NCBI GenBank assembly: GCA_002319925.1
Contig: DCFP01000183.1
Coordinates: forward strand, 1-14,125
Origin: Holophagaceae bacterium UBA1801
GTDB taxonomy: Bacteria; Acidobacteriota; Holophagae; Holophagales; Holophagaceae
DNA: 14,125 nt
Reading direction: 5' to 3'
This document shows, in pieces, positions 6,147-12,589 of the stretch. The notes beneath the pieces are model-generated. The model saw only the letters and a program-made list of their open reading frames with translations, searched no databases and was not told where the DNA came from. How positions within the stretch are numbered: the first letter of the stretch is position 1; each line of letters opens with the position of its first letter. The position numbers and the translations under genes were made by a program.

Positions 6147-6455
6147 TTGTCTGCCAAACGCAACGAACGGATTGAAACGGACCGGGTGGTCACGTTCGAG
6201 AACGTGATCGCGGATCTGATGCCGTTCATCGACACCCCCTTCAAGCTGGAGATCCAGCTGGGCCAGACGCGCATGACCATCCGGGATCTGCTGGACCTGG
6301 AGGTGGGGTCCATCGTCGAGCTGAAGAAGAGCGCCGGCGAGCCCATGGACGTGGTCTGCAAGGGGCGGCCACTGATGCGCGGCGAGGTTACCGTGCTGGA
6401 AGACACTCTGGGACTGCGGATCGTGGAGATTGTGGACCCGAGCCGAAAGGTCTGA
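6147..6455 (+). CDS. fliN: flagellar motor switch protein FliN
   Basis: 102 residues starting at TTG 6147, chosen because GAGG (6136-6139) lies seven bases upstream and no in-frame ATG is nearby. The protein is essentially one SpoA (FliM/FliN C-terminal) domain: FKLEIQLGQTRMTIRDLLDL, GSIVELKKSAGEPMDVVCKG, then RPLMRGEVTVLEDTLGLRIVEIV. FliN forms most of the C-ring of the flagellar motor and with FliM mediates switching and export. It is close to the minimum length for FliN, with little of the variable N-terminal region. fliM, normally close by, is not in the window. It is probably co-transcribed with fliL. Confidence 0.92.
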   Translation: MSAKRNERIETDRVVTFENVIADLMPFIDTPFKLEIQLGQTRMTIRDLLDLEVGSIVELKKSAGEPMDVVCKGRPLMRGEVTVLEDTLGLRIVEIVDPSRKV

Positions 6456-6517
6456 ACGCGTGTCCCAGTAATGGGCCGCTTACCTGGACATGGTCCTGGC
6501 GTTATCCTCGAAGCTCC

Positions 6518-7327
6518 ATGAGCGGATCGAGCGCGCAGCCCTTTGCTCCTCCCATCGCCCTTTGTCTGGGCGGTGTGGACCCTTCGTCGGGCGCCGGGCT
6601 CTTCCGGGACGTCATGACTCTCAGTGCCCTAGGGGTGTTTCCCATGGCGGTTCCCGTGGCGGAAACCATCCAGAGCGGATTGGGCTGTTCGATGATCGAG
6701 GCGCCCAGCACGAGCCCCTTGCTGCGCCTCGATGCCCTCAGGCCCCATCTGACCGGAAGGTGGGGCGTGAAGCTGGGGCTCTGCGCCCTGGAAGCGGATC
6801 AGCTCCGCGCTGTCGTCGATCTGTTGCGGGAAATGGTTCCCACTGTACGGATCTGGGACCCCATTCTCGCTCCCAGTGTCGGCGTCGGACTTCACACAGG
6901 TTCACACCTCAGGCGCATGGCCGAGCTGCTCCTGGGCGATGGGCAGTGGATCGTCTGTCCGAACCGGGTCGAGGCTGAAGCGCTGGCCTCCGCATCCGAG
7001 CGGGATCCGGAAACGTTGGCCCATCCCTGGCTTGCCCTCGGGGCCAGAGCCGTCTGGCTAAAGGGCGGGCATGATTCCGGCGGACAGGTGGAGGATTTCT
7101 GGATCACGGGCAAAGGCTCGGTCAGCCTCGGCGCGTGGCCTCGGCTCGCTGGCGAGCGGCGGGGCACGGGATGCACGCTGGCGTCCGCCTGGCTCGGGTT
7201 CCGGCTAAAAGGGATGCAGGACATCGAGGCTGCGGTGGAAGCCGCCCAGTGGCTCCGGAGCCGCTGGGACCAGGCCCTCGCTCCAGGCAGTGCAGGACGT
7301 CCCAGCTTCATGCCGGAGATGCCATGA
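6518..7327 (+). CDS. thiD: ThiD-like hydroxymethylpyrimidine/phosphomethylpyrimidine kinase
   Basis: 269 residues, normal for ThiD, which phosphorylates HMP and HMP-phosphate for thiamine synthesis in the cytoplasm. Ribokinase-fold motifs in order: GGVDPSSGAGLFRDVMTLSALGV (about 18-40), Glu49 in the substrate-binding segment PVAET, CPNRVEAEAL (about 147-156), LKGGH (181-185) and the anion-hole/catalytic motif GTGCT (216-220) with Cys219. Motifs are intact, but the surrounding sequence is rather divergent (GGVDPSSGAG instead of AGSDPSGGAG), so pyridoxal-kinase-like activity or salvage use is possible. No other thiamine gene is seen here. The ribosome site is weak. The stop overlaps the next start in ATGA (7324-7327), implying coupling to the unknown protein downstream. 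Confidence 0.82.
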   Translation: MSGSSAQPFAPPIALCLGGVDPSSGAGLFRDVMTLSALGVFPMAVPVAETIQSGLGCSMIEAPSTSPLLRLDALRPHLTGRWGVKLGLCALEADQLRAVVDLLREMVPTVRIWDPILAPSVGVGLHTGSHLRRMAELLLGDGQWIVCPNRVEAEALASASERDPETLAHPWLALGARAVWLKGGHDSGGQVEDFWITGKGSVSLGAWPRLAGERRGTGCTLASAWLGFRLKGMQDIEAAVEAAQWLRSRWDQALAPGSAGRPSFMPEMP

Positions 7328-8541
7328 GACTCATCGAAGGCCGCGGCTATCTCGTGCGCTTCAATTCCGATTCCCCTTACGCGGGCTGGATCACCGCTCG
7401 GCAACTCGACGCCAAGATTCCCGTCCGGACCGCGCCGTGGCTGGCACTGCAGACGCTTTCTGAACTTGCCCGGCTCCTGCCCGGGGGTTTGGCCTTCCTG
7501 TGGGACCTGCCGAATCCGTCCCTGTCGAACCTCCCCCACGAAGTGCGGGCAGCCTTCTGGAGCGCCGTCGGGCATCTGCCGAATCTCACACTGCACGTGC
7601 GGGATGAGGCCTTCGCCGAGCACCTGGAAGGTCCCATCCATGGGTGGTTCCATGGGACGCAAGCGCCCACGGGCTCCATGGGGCAGGCGTGGCGGCAGGG
7701 ATGGATCGGGTGGATTCCAGAAAAGGACGATGTCTGGTCCCTCCCTGGCGTCGGCCAGGCCGAGGGGCCTCCGGAATCGCCGGAGGAGATCCCGCCTGGC
7801 TGCCAGTGGGGTGAAGTCGTTGTGCCCTTGGGTGCGTTGAAGGAAGTCGTTTCGGGGGATATCGTGCCGCTCCTGGGTGATATCCAAGCGGGCATCGAGA
7901 GGAACCTAAGCCTGCGGATGAGTGCCCATGCATGGCCGGGAGCGCTGCCCTTCCACCGGAGGCGGACGGGCTGGCGCATCGCGGTCCTAGGAGGGCGCGA
8001 ATACATCGCCGCCAGTGGCACGTGGGAAGCAGCGGCGGAAAACCTGCGCACCTTCACGGCTGCCGTGTCGGAGAAGCTGAAGTGCCCCGTGCAGATCGGC
8101 ACCTGCCACGATCCCGAGGCTGCGAGCATGCTGGGGCACCAGGCCATGAGGGAAGGACTGCCCTGGCGGTACAGCCTTCCTATTCCGCCGGCGAGCCCGA
8201 CGTTCACGCCGGGCCTGGGCGCGGATCCGCGGGAGGCAGTTCCGCTGGAATCCCGCATGGCTTTTCCCGAAAACCTGGTTTCCCTGTTGTCCCACCCCCC
8301 CGTGGCCGATCTGCGGCTCCCCAGCCTGCCCCAGGAAGCGGCCGTGGCCGCCTTTTTGCGGGGCGTGCAGCACTGTCCCGCCATCCGGTGGATTCCTCCG
8401 GACATGCCACCGCCAGGACCCTTTTCCCAGGAACGGTCCTGGGCGCCAGCGTCCGCCTTCGTGCCCTTGCCGGATGTGACCCAGGCCTTGCAGCCCAGCC
8501 TCTTCGATGACCTGGACACCTCGGAGGAGTCTTCATCCTGA
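7324..8541 (+). CDS. uncharacterised 405-residue protein coupled to the ThiD-like kinase
   Basis: 405 residues from ATG 7324, inside the ATGA overlap with the preceding kinase gene. I do not recognise the family. No signal peptide or membrane segment is visible, so it is probably cytoplasmic. It is rich in Pro, Trp and Gly, begins MRLIEGRGYLVRFNSDSPYAGWI, and has a Pro-rich break near residues 145-158. Near the C-terminus QPSLF (390-394), followed by DDLD, resembles the beta-clamp-binding pentapeptide (QLSLF type) at the end of several replication and repair proteins; this may be chance in a disordered tail ending in EESSS. Overlapping ORFs in other frames have less plausible composition and no start signal. 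The coupling with a kinase of the ThiD family suggests a shared role, but none can be named. Confidence 0.75.
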   Translation: MRLIEGRGYLVRFNSDSPYAGWITARQLDAKIPVRTAPWLALQTLSELARLLPGGLAFLWDLPNPSLSNLPHEVRAAFWSAVGHLPNLTLHVRDEAFAEHLEGPIHGWFHGTQAPTGSMGQAWRQGWIGWIPEKDDVWSLPGVGQAEGPPESPEEIPPGCQWGEVVVPLGALKEVVSGDIVPLLGDIQAGIERNLSLRMSAHAWPGALPFHRRRTGWRIAVLGGREYIAASGTWEAAAENLRTFTAAVSEKLKCPVQIGTCHDPEAASMLGHQAMREGLPWRYSLPIPPASPTFTPGLGADPREAVPLESRMAFPENLVSLLSHPPVADLRLPSLPQEAAVAAFLRGVQHCPAIRWIPPDMPPPGPFSQERSWAPASAFVPLPDVTQALQPSLFDDLDTSEESSS

Positions 8542-8614
8542 TCACAGCGGATGGCAGGTTTCGGTGGCTCAATGACATAGGAACGCACAGGTGACTGCGG
8601 GAATGGTCCATCGT

Positions 8615-8623
8615 TGGTATGCT
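8615..8623 (+). promoter_or_regulatory. candidate extended -10 promoter of the LytTR regulator
   Basis: TGGTATGCT contains an extended -10 (TGn plus TATGCT) 17 bases before ATG 8641, giving a leader of about ten bases. No good -35 is present. The identical nine bases precede the gene at 12590. Confidence 0.35.
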
Positions 8624-8640
8624 TTTGGCCTGGATCAGAA

Positions 8641-9378
8641 ATGAAAGAGGCCGAAGACAGCAAGCTCCGGGTGGTCATAGCGGACGACGAGCCGCTAGCC
8701 CTGCTGCGCCTGTCCCGATGCCTTGAGCAATCCGGCTGCGAGGTGGCGGCCAAGTTCCAGGATGGTCAATCCCTGGTGGCCTGGCTCCAGGATCACCCAT
8801 ATCCCGATGCGCTTTTCGTGGACGTGAAGATGCCGGGCGCCACGGGCTTGGAGATCCTGGCGGAATTCCAGGACCGGCTCCCCGTCGTGCTGGTGACCAG
8901 TGGTTCCGAGTTCGCGGTGCCGGCCTTCGATTTCGCCGCGACTGACTTCCTGCTGAAACCCATCACTACCGAGCGTCTCCAGAAATCCCTGGACCGGATT
9001 CGCAATCTCGCCAGTGGGCAGAAGAAGGCGAAACCCACGCCCAATCTCAGCAAGATTCCCGTGGTGGCGGGGAAGGGCACCGTGCTTCTGGAAGTTGGCA
9101 AGATCAGCCACTTCGAACTGGAAGACGGATTGGTCTGGGCTTGCGCCTCGGGCAGCCGCTTCCAGACCAAGTGGCGTTCCCTGGCGCAAGTGGAAACCGC
9201 GCTGCCCAAGGTCACCATGGTGCGCCTGAACCGCAATGTCATGGTGAGGCCCGAAGCCGTGCGGGGCCTGCGCGTGCTGCACTTCGGACGGAGGATGATC
9301 CTCCTCAGCGACGGCAAGGAGTACGCCGCGAGCCGCCATGGCAGCCAGGCCCTCGAAGCAGTGTTGGGACTGGATTAA
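8641..9378 (+). CDS. LytTR-family response regulator
   Basis: 245 residues from ATG 8641. A TTG at 8614 in frame would overlap the likely promoter and is rejected. Receiver (about 9-122): acidic pair Asp15-Asp16 (VVIADDEP), phosphoacceptor Asp61 (FVDVKMPG), Thr86 (LVTSGS) and Lys106 (LLKP), so it looks fully phosphorylatable. The C-terminal LytTR DNA-binding domain (about 140-245) includes ISHFELEDGLVWACASGS, MVRLNRNVMVRPEAVRGL and ILLSDGKEYAASR. Such proteins (AgrA, LytR, AlgR types) normally pair with a membrane histidine kinase, but none is adjacent. Two receivers lacking the phosphoacceptor Asp follow on the same strand, after a hairpin directly behind the stop codon. Confidence 0.93.
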   Translation: MKEAEDSKLRVVIADDEPLALLRLSRCLEQSGCEVAAKFQDGQSLVAWLQDHPYPDALFVDVKMPGATGLEILAEFQDRLPVVLVTSGSEFAVPAFDFAATDFLLKPITTERLQKSLDRIRNLASGQKKAKPTPNLSKIPVVAGKGTVLLEVGKISHFELEDGLVWACASGSRFQTKWRSLAQVETALPKVTMVRLNRNVMVRPEAVRGLRVLHFGRRMILLSDGKEYAASRHGSQALEAVLGLD

Positions 9379-9394
9379 CAGGTTTCGTAACCTG
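9379..9394. repeat. palindrome CAGGTT-TCGT-AACCTG directly after the LytTR regulator stop
   Basis: A perfect six-pair inverted repeat with a TCGT loop starts on the base after the stop codon. It has no T-tract. Its sequence CAGGTT plus TCGTAAC recurs, with three extra bases, at 10464-10479 on the other side of the two receiver genes. Confidence 0.6.
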
Positions 9395-9497
9395 CGCCAA
9401 GTTTGTTCAGAACCGCAAGATGGCGTTCCCGTGCGGGATGTGTCAGTCGCTGCTGGAAATCTGCCGTTCGAGATCATGTGTTACAGCTGGGATCACA

Positions 9498-9902
9498 ATG
9501 GTGGATCGCGAGGCGTACCCACCCATGAAACGTTCTGGAACAAAGCGAGGCCGCGCTTTGCTCGTCGACAGCGAGCTGGATGTCCGGCGCACGATTTCCA
9601 GGTATCTGCAGCTTCACGGCATGGATGTGGTGGAAGTTAATTCCCTGGATGAAGCCACCGGCAAGCTTGCCGGTCCCGAGACCTTCGATCTGCTGGTGGC
9701 TGAGCTCATGACCCCGGAGCATGAGGACTGGCACGAATGGCAGAAGATGGTGACCCGGGATGCCAAGATCTCGCTGCTGATCCACGGCAAGCACATGGAC
9801 GAATGGAAGGAAGTCAGCGGGAAGATTGGCAGGAGCGCTGGATTCATCGGAAAGCCCTTCTCGCTTTCCGATTTCCACTGGGCGCTCCATCAGCTGCTGT
9901 GA
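9498..9902 (+). CDS. stand-alone atypical receiver protein, Glu at the phosphoacceptor position
   Basis: 134 residues from ATG 9498 (GGGA five bases upstream), or 125 from ATG 9525 (GAGG eleven bases upstream); the choice is uncertain. Only a receiver fold is present, opening RALLVDSELDVRRTISRYLQLHG. Compared with a normal receiver, the phosphoacceptor Asp is Glu69 (LLVAELMTP), the acidic pair is Asp-Ser, and the Thr/Ser switch position is His (LLIHGK), while the Lys is kept (FIGKPF). Glu here often mimics phosphorylation, so the protein may be constitutively active or a pure protein-interaction module. It has no output domain. The next gene, of the same kind, starts nine bases after its stop, so they form an operon. 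Confidence 0.85.
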   Translation: MVDREAYPPMKRSGTKRGRALLVDSELDVRRTISRYLQLHGMDVVEVNSLDEATGKLAGPETFDLLVAELMTPEHEDWHEWQKMVTRDAKISLLIHGKHMDEWKEVSGKIGRSAGFIGKPFSLSDFHWALHQLL

Positions 9903-9911
9903 GGATCTGGG

Positions 9912-10325
9912 ATGACCCCCACGGACGTTGAGAACGAGAAATCCCAGCAAGCTCTCCTGGTGGAGGACAACCCCGAGTGGCAGGCGGTGCTGCTGCCCTT
10001 CCTGGAAAAGCGGGGCATGGCCGTTTCCGTCTGCGGTTGCGCCGACGAGGCCTTGCGCCTGCTCGACGAACGGCCCGGTTTCGACTTCGCGTTCGTGGAA
10101 CTGGACCTGCCGGACCGGCCCGGGTGGCAGCTCTGGAACCGGCTCTGCACGGACCCTGGCAAGCCGAAAGCCGTCTTCTGGTGCCAGCACCAGGAGAGGT
10201 GGGACCGGCTCAACCTCCAGAACAATCCCCGGGTCATGTTCCTGCTCAAGCCCTTCCGGCGCGAAGTGCTCCACCAGGCCATCGACGAACTGCGGTCGAA
10301 GCAGCGGAATTTCTGGGTGATCTGA
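9912..10325 (+). CDS. second stand-alone atypical receiver, also with Glu at the phosphoacceptor position
   Basis: 137 residues from ATG 9912, with GAGG seven bases upstream overlapping the end of the previous gene. Only a receiver domain is present: ALLVEDNPEWQAVLLPFLEKRG, then FAFVELDLPDRPGW, and FLLKPFRREVLHQAIDEL. The acidic pair (Glu18-Asp19) and Lys113 are kept, but the phosphoacceptor position is Glu63. The Thr/Ser switch region reads VFWCQH, with no hydroxyl residue. It is clearly related to the preceding gene only at fold level, so this is a pair of diverged receivers rather than a recent duplication. Having lost the same residue in both suggests non-phosphorylated signalling or scaffolding. 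Partners are unknown; the LytTR regulator upstream is one candidate. Confidence 0.87.
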   Translation: MTPTDVENEKSQQALLVEDNPEWQAVLLPFLEKRGMAVSVCGCADEALRLLDERPGFDFAFVELDLPDRPGWQLWNRLCTDPGKPKAVFWCQHQERWDRLNLQNNPRVMFLLKPFRREVLHQAIDELRSKQRNFWVI

Positions 10326-10374
10326 ACCGCCTAAGCCGTTACGCAAAAACAACTTGATCAGTCGGGCAATCCAC

Positions 10375-10441
10375 CGGCATAAGGAGCTGCTGTTCAGAAA
10401 TAATCTGAACCCCCCGTAGCCGCCCGCGGCATAAGGGGCTG
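10375..10441. repeat. direct repeat CGGCATAAGG(A/G)GCTG, two copies
   Basis: Copies at 10375-10389 and 10427-10441 differ at one base and lie 52 bases apart, in the convergent spacer between the second receiver gene and the GAPDH gene. Between them is a perfect hairpin, GTTCAG-AAATAAT-CTGAAC (10392-10410). No T-tract follows any of these elements. Confidence 0.6.
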
Positions 10442-10485
10442 TAACGAGCTAACCAGAAAAGTACAGGTTATTTCGTAACAGCTCC
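10435..10485. repeat. long imperfect inverted repeat at the GAPDH 3' end
   Basis: Arms 10435-10456 and 10464-10485 match at 17 of 22 positions when folded, with one of the five differences a G-T wobble and a seven-base loop AAAAGTA. The right arm reaches the last base of the GAPDH stop codon. It could end or stabilise the GAPDH transcript, but lacks a T-run. Confidence 0.55.
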
Positions 10486-11492
10486 TAACTCTTCGCAGCG
10501 ATGATCTCCACCAGGTCGCACAAGCGGACGGCGTAGGCCACTTCGTTGTCGTGCCAGCCGAAGACCTTCACCATACGCCCGCCGATCACCTTGGTGAGGC
10601 TCAGGTCCATGACGACGCTCTCCTCACGGCCCGTGAAATCCCGGCTCACGAGATTGTCCTCGGCGATGGCCAGGATGCCCTTCAGTTCGCCTTTGGCGGC
10701 CTGACGGTAGGCCTGTCGGATCCCCTCGACCGTGACGTCCACGTTCAGCACGGCGCCCAGATCCACGAGATTCACGTTCAGGGTGGGCACGCGCAGAGCC
10801 CAGCCATCGAAACCTTCGGGCAACTGCGGAAGGGCCTTGCGCAAGGCGCTGAATGCGCTGCTGGTGGTGGGGATGATGCCCATGAAGGCCGCGCGGGCTC
10901 TGCGGATGTCCTTGTGAGGGGCGTCGAGGATGCGCTGGTCGTTGGTGACGACGTGCACAGTGCTCATGCCCACGCCCTCGAAGCCGAAGGCCTTCTCCAG
11001 CACGTGCAGCATGGGCGCGGTCGCGTGCGCGGTGCAGCTCGCGTTGGAAATGACGCGGTGCTTCTCCAGATCCAGGAGGTGGCCATTGAAGGGGTGGATC
11101 ACCGTGAAATCGGGATCCGGACTTGGCGCCGAAATGATCACGTGGGTGACGGAGCCCTTCAGGTGCTTGGCGGCGCTCGCGCGGTCGGTGAAGCGGCCCG
11201 ATGCCTCCACCACCAGCTTCGCGCCGTGATCCTGGAAAGGAATCTTCGCGGGATCCGTTTCGTGGAAGAGCGGATAGTCGTGCCCTTCGATGTTCAGGTA
11301 GTCCTGACCGTTCCGGTTCCAGCCGTGAACCGGCGGATGATCATCCCCGTGGATGGAATCGAAGCGCAGCAAGTGAACGACGGTATCCAGATCCGCCGGG
11401 TCGTTGAGGGCGCAAAGCAGCTCTGGCCGCGAGACCGCGAGGCGCCGCATGGCGATGCGGCCGATCCGTCCGATTCCGTTGATGGCGATCAT
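10485..11492 (-). CDS. gap: glyceraldehyde-3-phosphate dehydrogenase family protein, catalytic Cys present
   Basis: 335 residues from ATG 11492, chosen for the strong AGGAGGT seven bases upstream and the family opening MIAINGIGRIGR. The NAD-binding domain has the Gly-rich motif and an Asp in ALNDPAD, suggesting NAD use. The active site keeps Cys153 (ISNASCTAH) and His180 (STVHVVTNDQR). The residues after the Cys are AHAT instead of TNCL, the phosphate-site loop is PTTSSA instead of PTxTGA, and the C-terminal NEWGY is NEVAY. It is thus a divergent GAPDH: glycolytic activity is likely, but another aldehyde-phosphate substrate (erythrose-4-phosphate type) cannot be excluded. Its start overlaps the stop of the upstream GAPDH-like gene in ATGA, so the two are translated together. 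Confidence 0.9.
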   Translation of the reverse strand: MIAINGIGRIGRIAMRRLAVSRPELLCALNDPADLDTVVHLLRFDSIHGDDHPPVHGWNRNGQDYLNIEGHDYPLFHETDPAKIPFQDHGAKLVVEASGRFTDRASAAKHLKGSVTHVIISAPSPDPDFTVIHPFNGHLLDLEKHRVISNASCTAHATAPMLHVLEKAFGFEGVGMSTVHVVTNDQRILDAPHKDIRRARAAFMGIIPTTSSAFSALRKALPQLPEGFDGWALRVPTLNVNLVDLGAVLNVDVTVEGIRQAYRQAAKGELKGILAIAEDNLVSRDFTGREESVVMDLSLTKVIGGRMVKVFGWHDNEVAYAVRLCDLVEIIAAKS

Positions 11493-12502
11493 GGCGCCAC
11501 CTCCTGGAGCCGCTTCAGGGTGTGGATGGCCAGATCCGCCAGGTGGGTCGCGTAGCCAAGTTCGTTGTCGAACCAGCCGAAAACCTTCGCGTACCGCGGC
11601 GTCATGGCCTTCGTCAGGAAGGGATCGAAGAGGCAATTGGCGGTGCTGCCGATGAGATCCACGCTCACGATTTCATCCGTGAGCACCTCCAGATGGCCGT
11701 GCTGTCCATGAGCAGCGGCCTGCATGAAGGCTGAGTTGATGGTCTCCACCGAGGCCTCACGCCTCAACATCGCGGAGAGATCCACGATGCTCACGTCCGG
11801 TGCGGGCACGCGGACCTCGATCCCGTCCAATCTTCCCTCCAGGTGTGGAAGCACTGAGCCCGCAGGGCGAAGCGCGTCGCAGGCGGTGGGGATCATGCTC
11901 ATGGAGGCGGCCCGCGCCCGGCGCAGATCGGAGTGGGGCAGGTCGAGGATGCGCTGATCGTTGGTGTAGGCATGGACGGTGGTGACGAGACCGAACTCAA
12001 CGCCGAAGGCATCATCCAGGACCTTGAGCAGGGAAGCCAGGCAATGCGTGGTGCCGTTGGCGTTGCTGATGATCCGTTGGGTTCCCGGGTCGAAGGAGGC
12101 CTCGTTCAAACCCATCACGGCCGTGACATCCGCATCCTCCGACGGATCGGAGATCACGACATGGCTGACGGTTCCCTGGAGGTGGAGAGCAGCCTCCGCT
12201 CGTCTGGTGAATTGTCCCGTGCACTCCAGGACCAGCTGCGCGCCGTCGTGTCCGAAGGGCGCGGCACCTGGCCTTTTCTCGTGATACACGGGGATGCGTC
12301 TCGTCCCCAGGATCAGGCAATCCCCTTCGTGAGAAACCGGGAAGGCAGCCCTGCGATGCACGGAATCGTACTTCATGAGGTGGGCCAGGGTCCTGGTATC
12401 GGCGAGGTCGTTCACGCCGATGACATCCACCTCCGGATGGCCCATGAGCTGGCGCAGCACCAGGCGTCCGACGCGTCCGAGCCCGTTGATGGCGAGCTTC
12501 AC
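11489..12502 (-). CDS. GAPDH-like protein lacking the catalytic cysteine (probable pseudoenzyme)
   Basis: 337 residues from GTG 12502, chosen because GGAGG lies six bases upstream; GTG 12508 would overlap it. The Gly-rich NAD motif (INGLGRVGR), VNDLAD, His177 (TTVHAYTNDQRILDLPH) and the C-terminal WFDNELGY are all conserved. The active-site stretch is SNANGTTHC where SNASCTTNC is expected, so the catalytic Cys is Gly150 (codon GGC at 12055-12053) and the preceding Ser is Asn. The phosphate-site loop reads PTACDA instead of PTxTGA. The frame is intact and codon use matches neighbours, so this is not a decaying pseudogene. Oxidative phosphorylation chemistry should be impossible; a regulatory or structural subunit for the coupled GAPDH downstream is a reasonable inference. 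Confidence 0.9.
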   Translation of the reverse strand: MKLAINGLGRVGRLVLRQLMGHPEVDVIGVNDLADTRTLAHLMKYDSVHRRAAFPVSHEGDCLILGTRRIPVYHEKRPGAAPFGHDGAQLVLECTGQFTRRAEAALHLQGTVSHVVISDPSEDADVTAVMGLNEASFDPGTQRIISNANGTTHCLASLLKVLDDAFGVEFGLVTTVHAYTNDQRILDLPHSDLRRARAASMSMIPTACDALRPAGSVLPHLEGRLDGIEVRVPAPDVSIVDLSAMLRREASVETINSAFMQAAAHGQHGHLEVLTDEIVSVDLIGSTANCLFDPFLTKAMTPRYAKVFGWFDNELGYATHLADLAIHTLKRLQEVAP

Positions 12503-12551
12503 GATCACCCTCCTGTTCTCATCCTAGCTTGAAAATTCTTCCGGAGCCGCG

Positions 12552-12560
12552 TGGTATGCT
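12552..12560 (+). promoter_or_regulatory. candidate extended -10 promoter of the two-gene FIST-like operon
   Basis: TGGTATGCT, an extended -10, lies 29 bases before ATG 12590. A TTGAAA at 12529-12534 is 20 bases upstream, too far for a standard -35. The same nine bases precede the LytTR regulator gene. Confidence 0.35.
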
Positions 12561-12589
12561 GGCGATCACTCGCCGCTGCGGGGTCGCCG

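Noticed and set aside
7377..8753. 458-codon minus-strand open frame
   Set aside because: Lies opposite the coupled 405-residue gene and runs into the LytTR regulator; Arg/Ser/Pro-rich shadow translation.
10375..10485. CRISPR-like array in the repeat-rich spacer
   Set aside because: Only two direct repeat copies of 15 bases with one mismatch; the rest is inverted repeats, not regular spacers.
10551..11555. 334-codon plus-strand open frame opposite the GAPDH genes
   Set aside because: Antisense to well-conserved GAPDH sequence; no independent support.
11489..12502. pseudogene label for the Cys-less GAPDH
   Set aside because: The reading frame is intact, start and stop signals are strong, and all other motifs are preserved, so a functional pseudoenzyme is more likely than a decaying gene.
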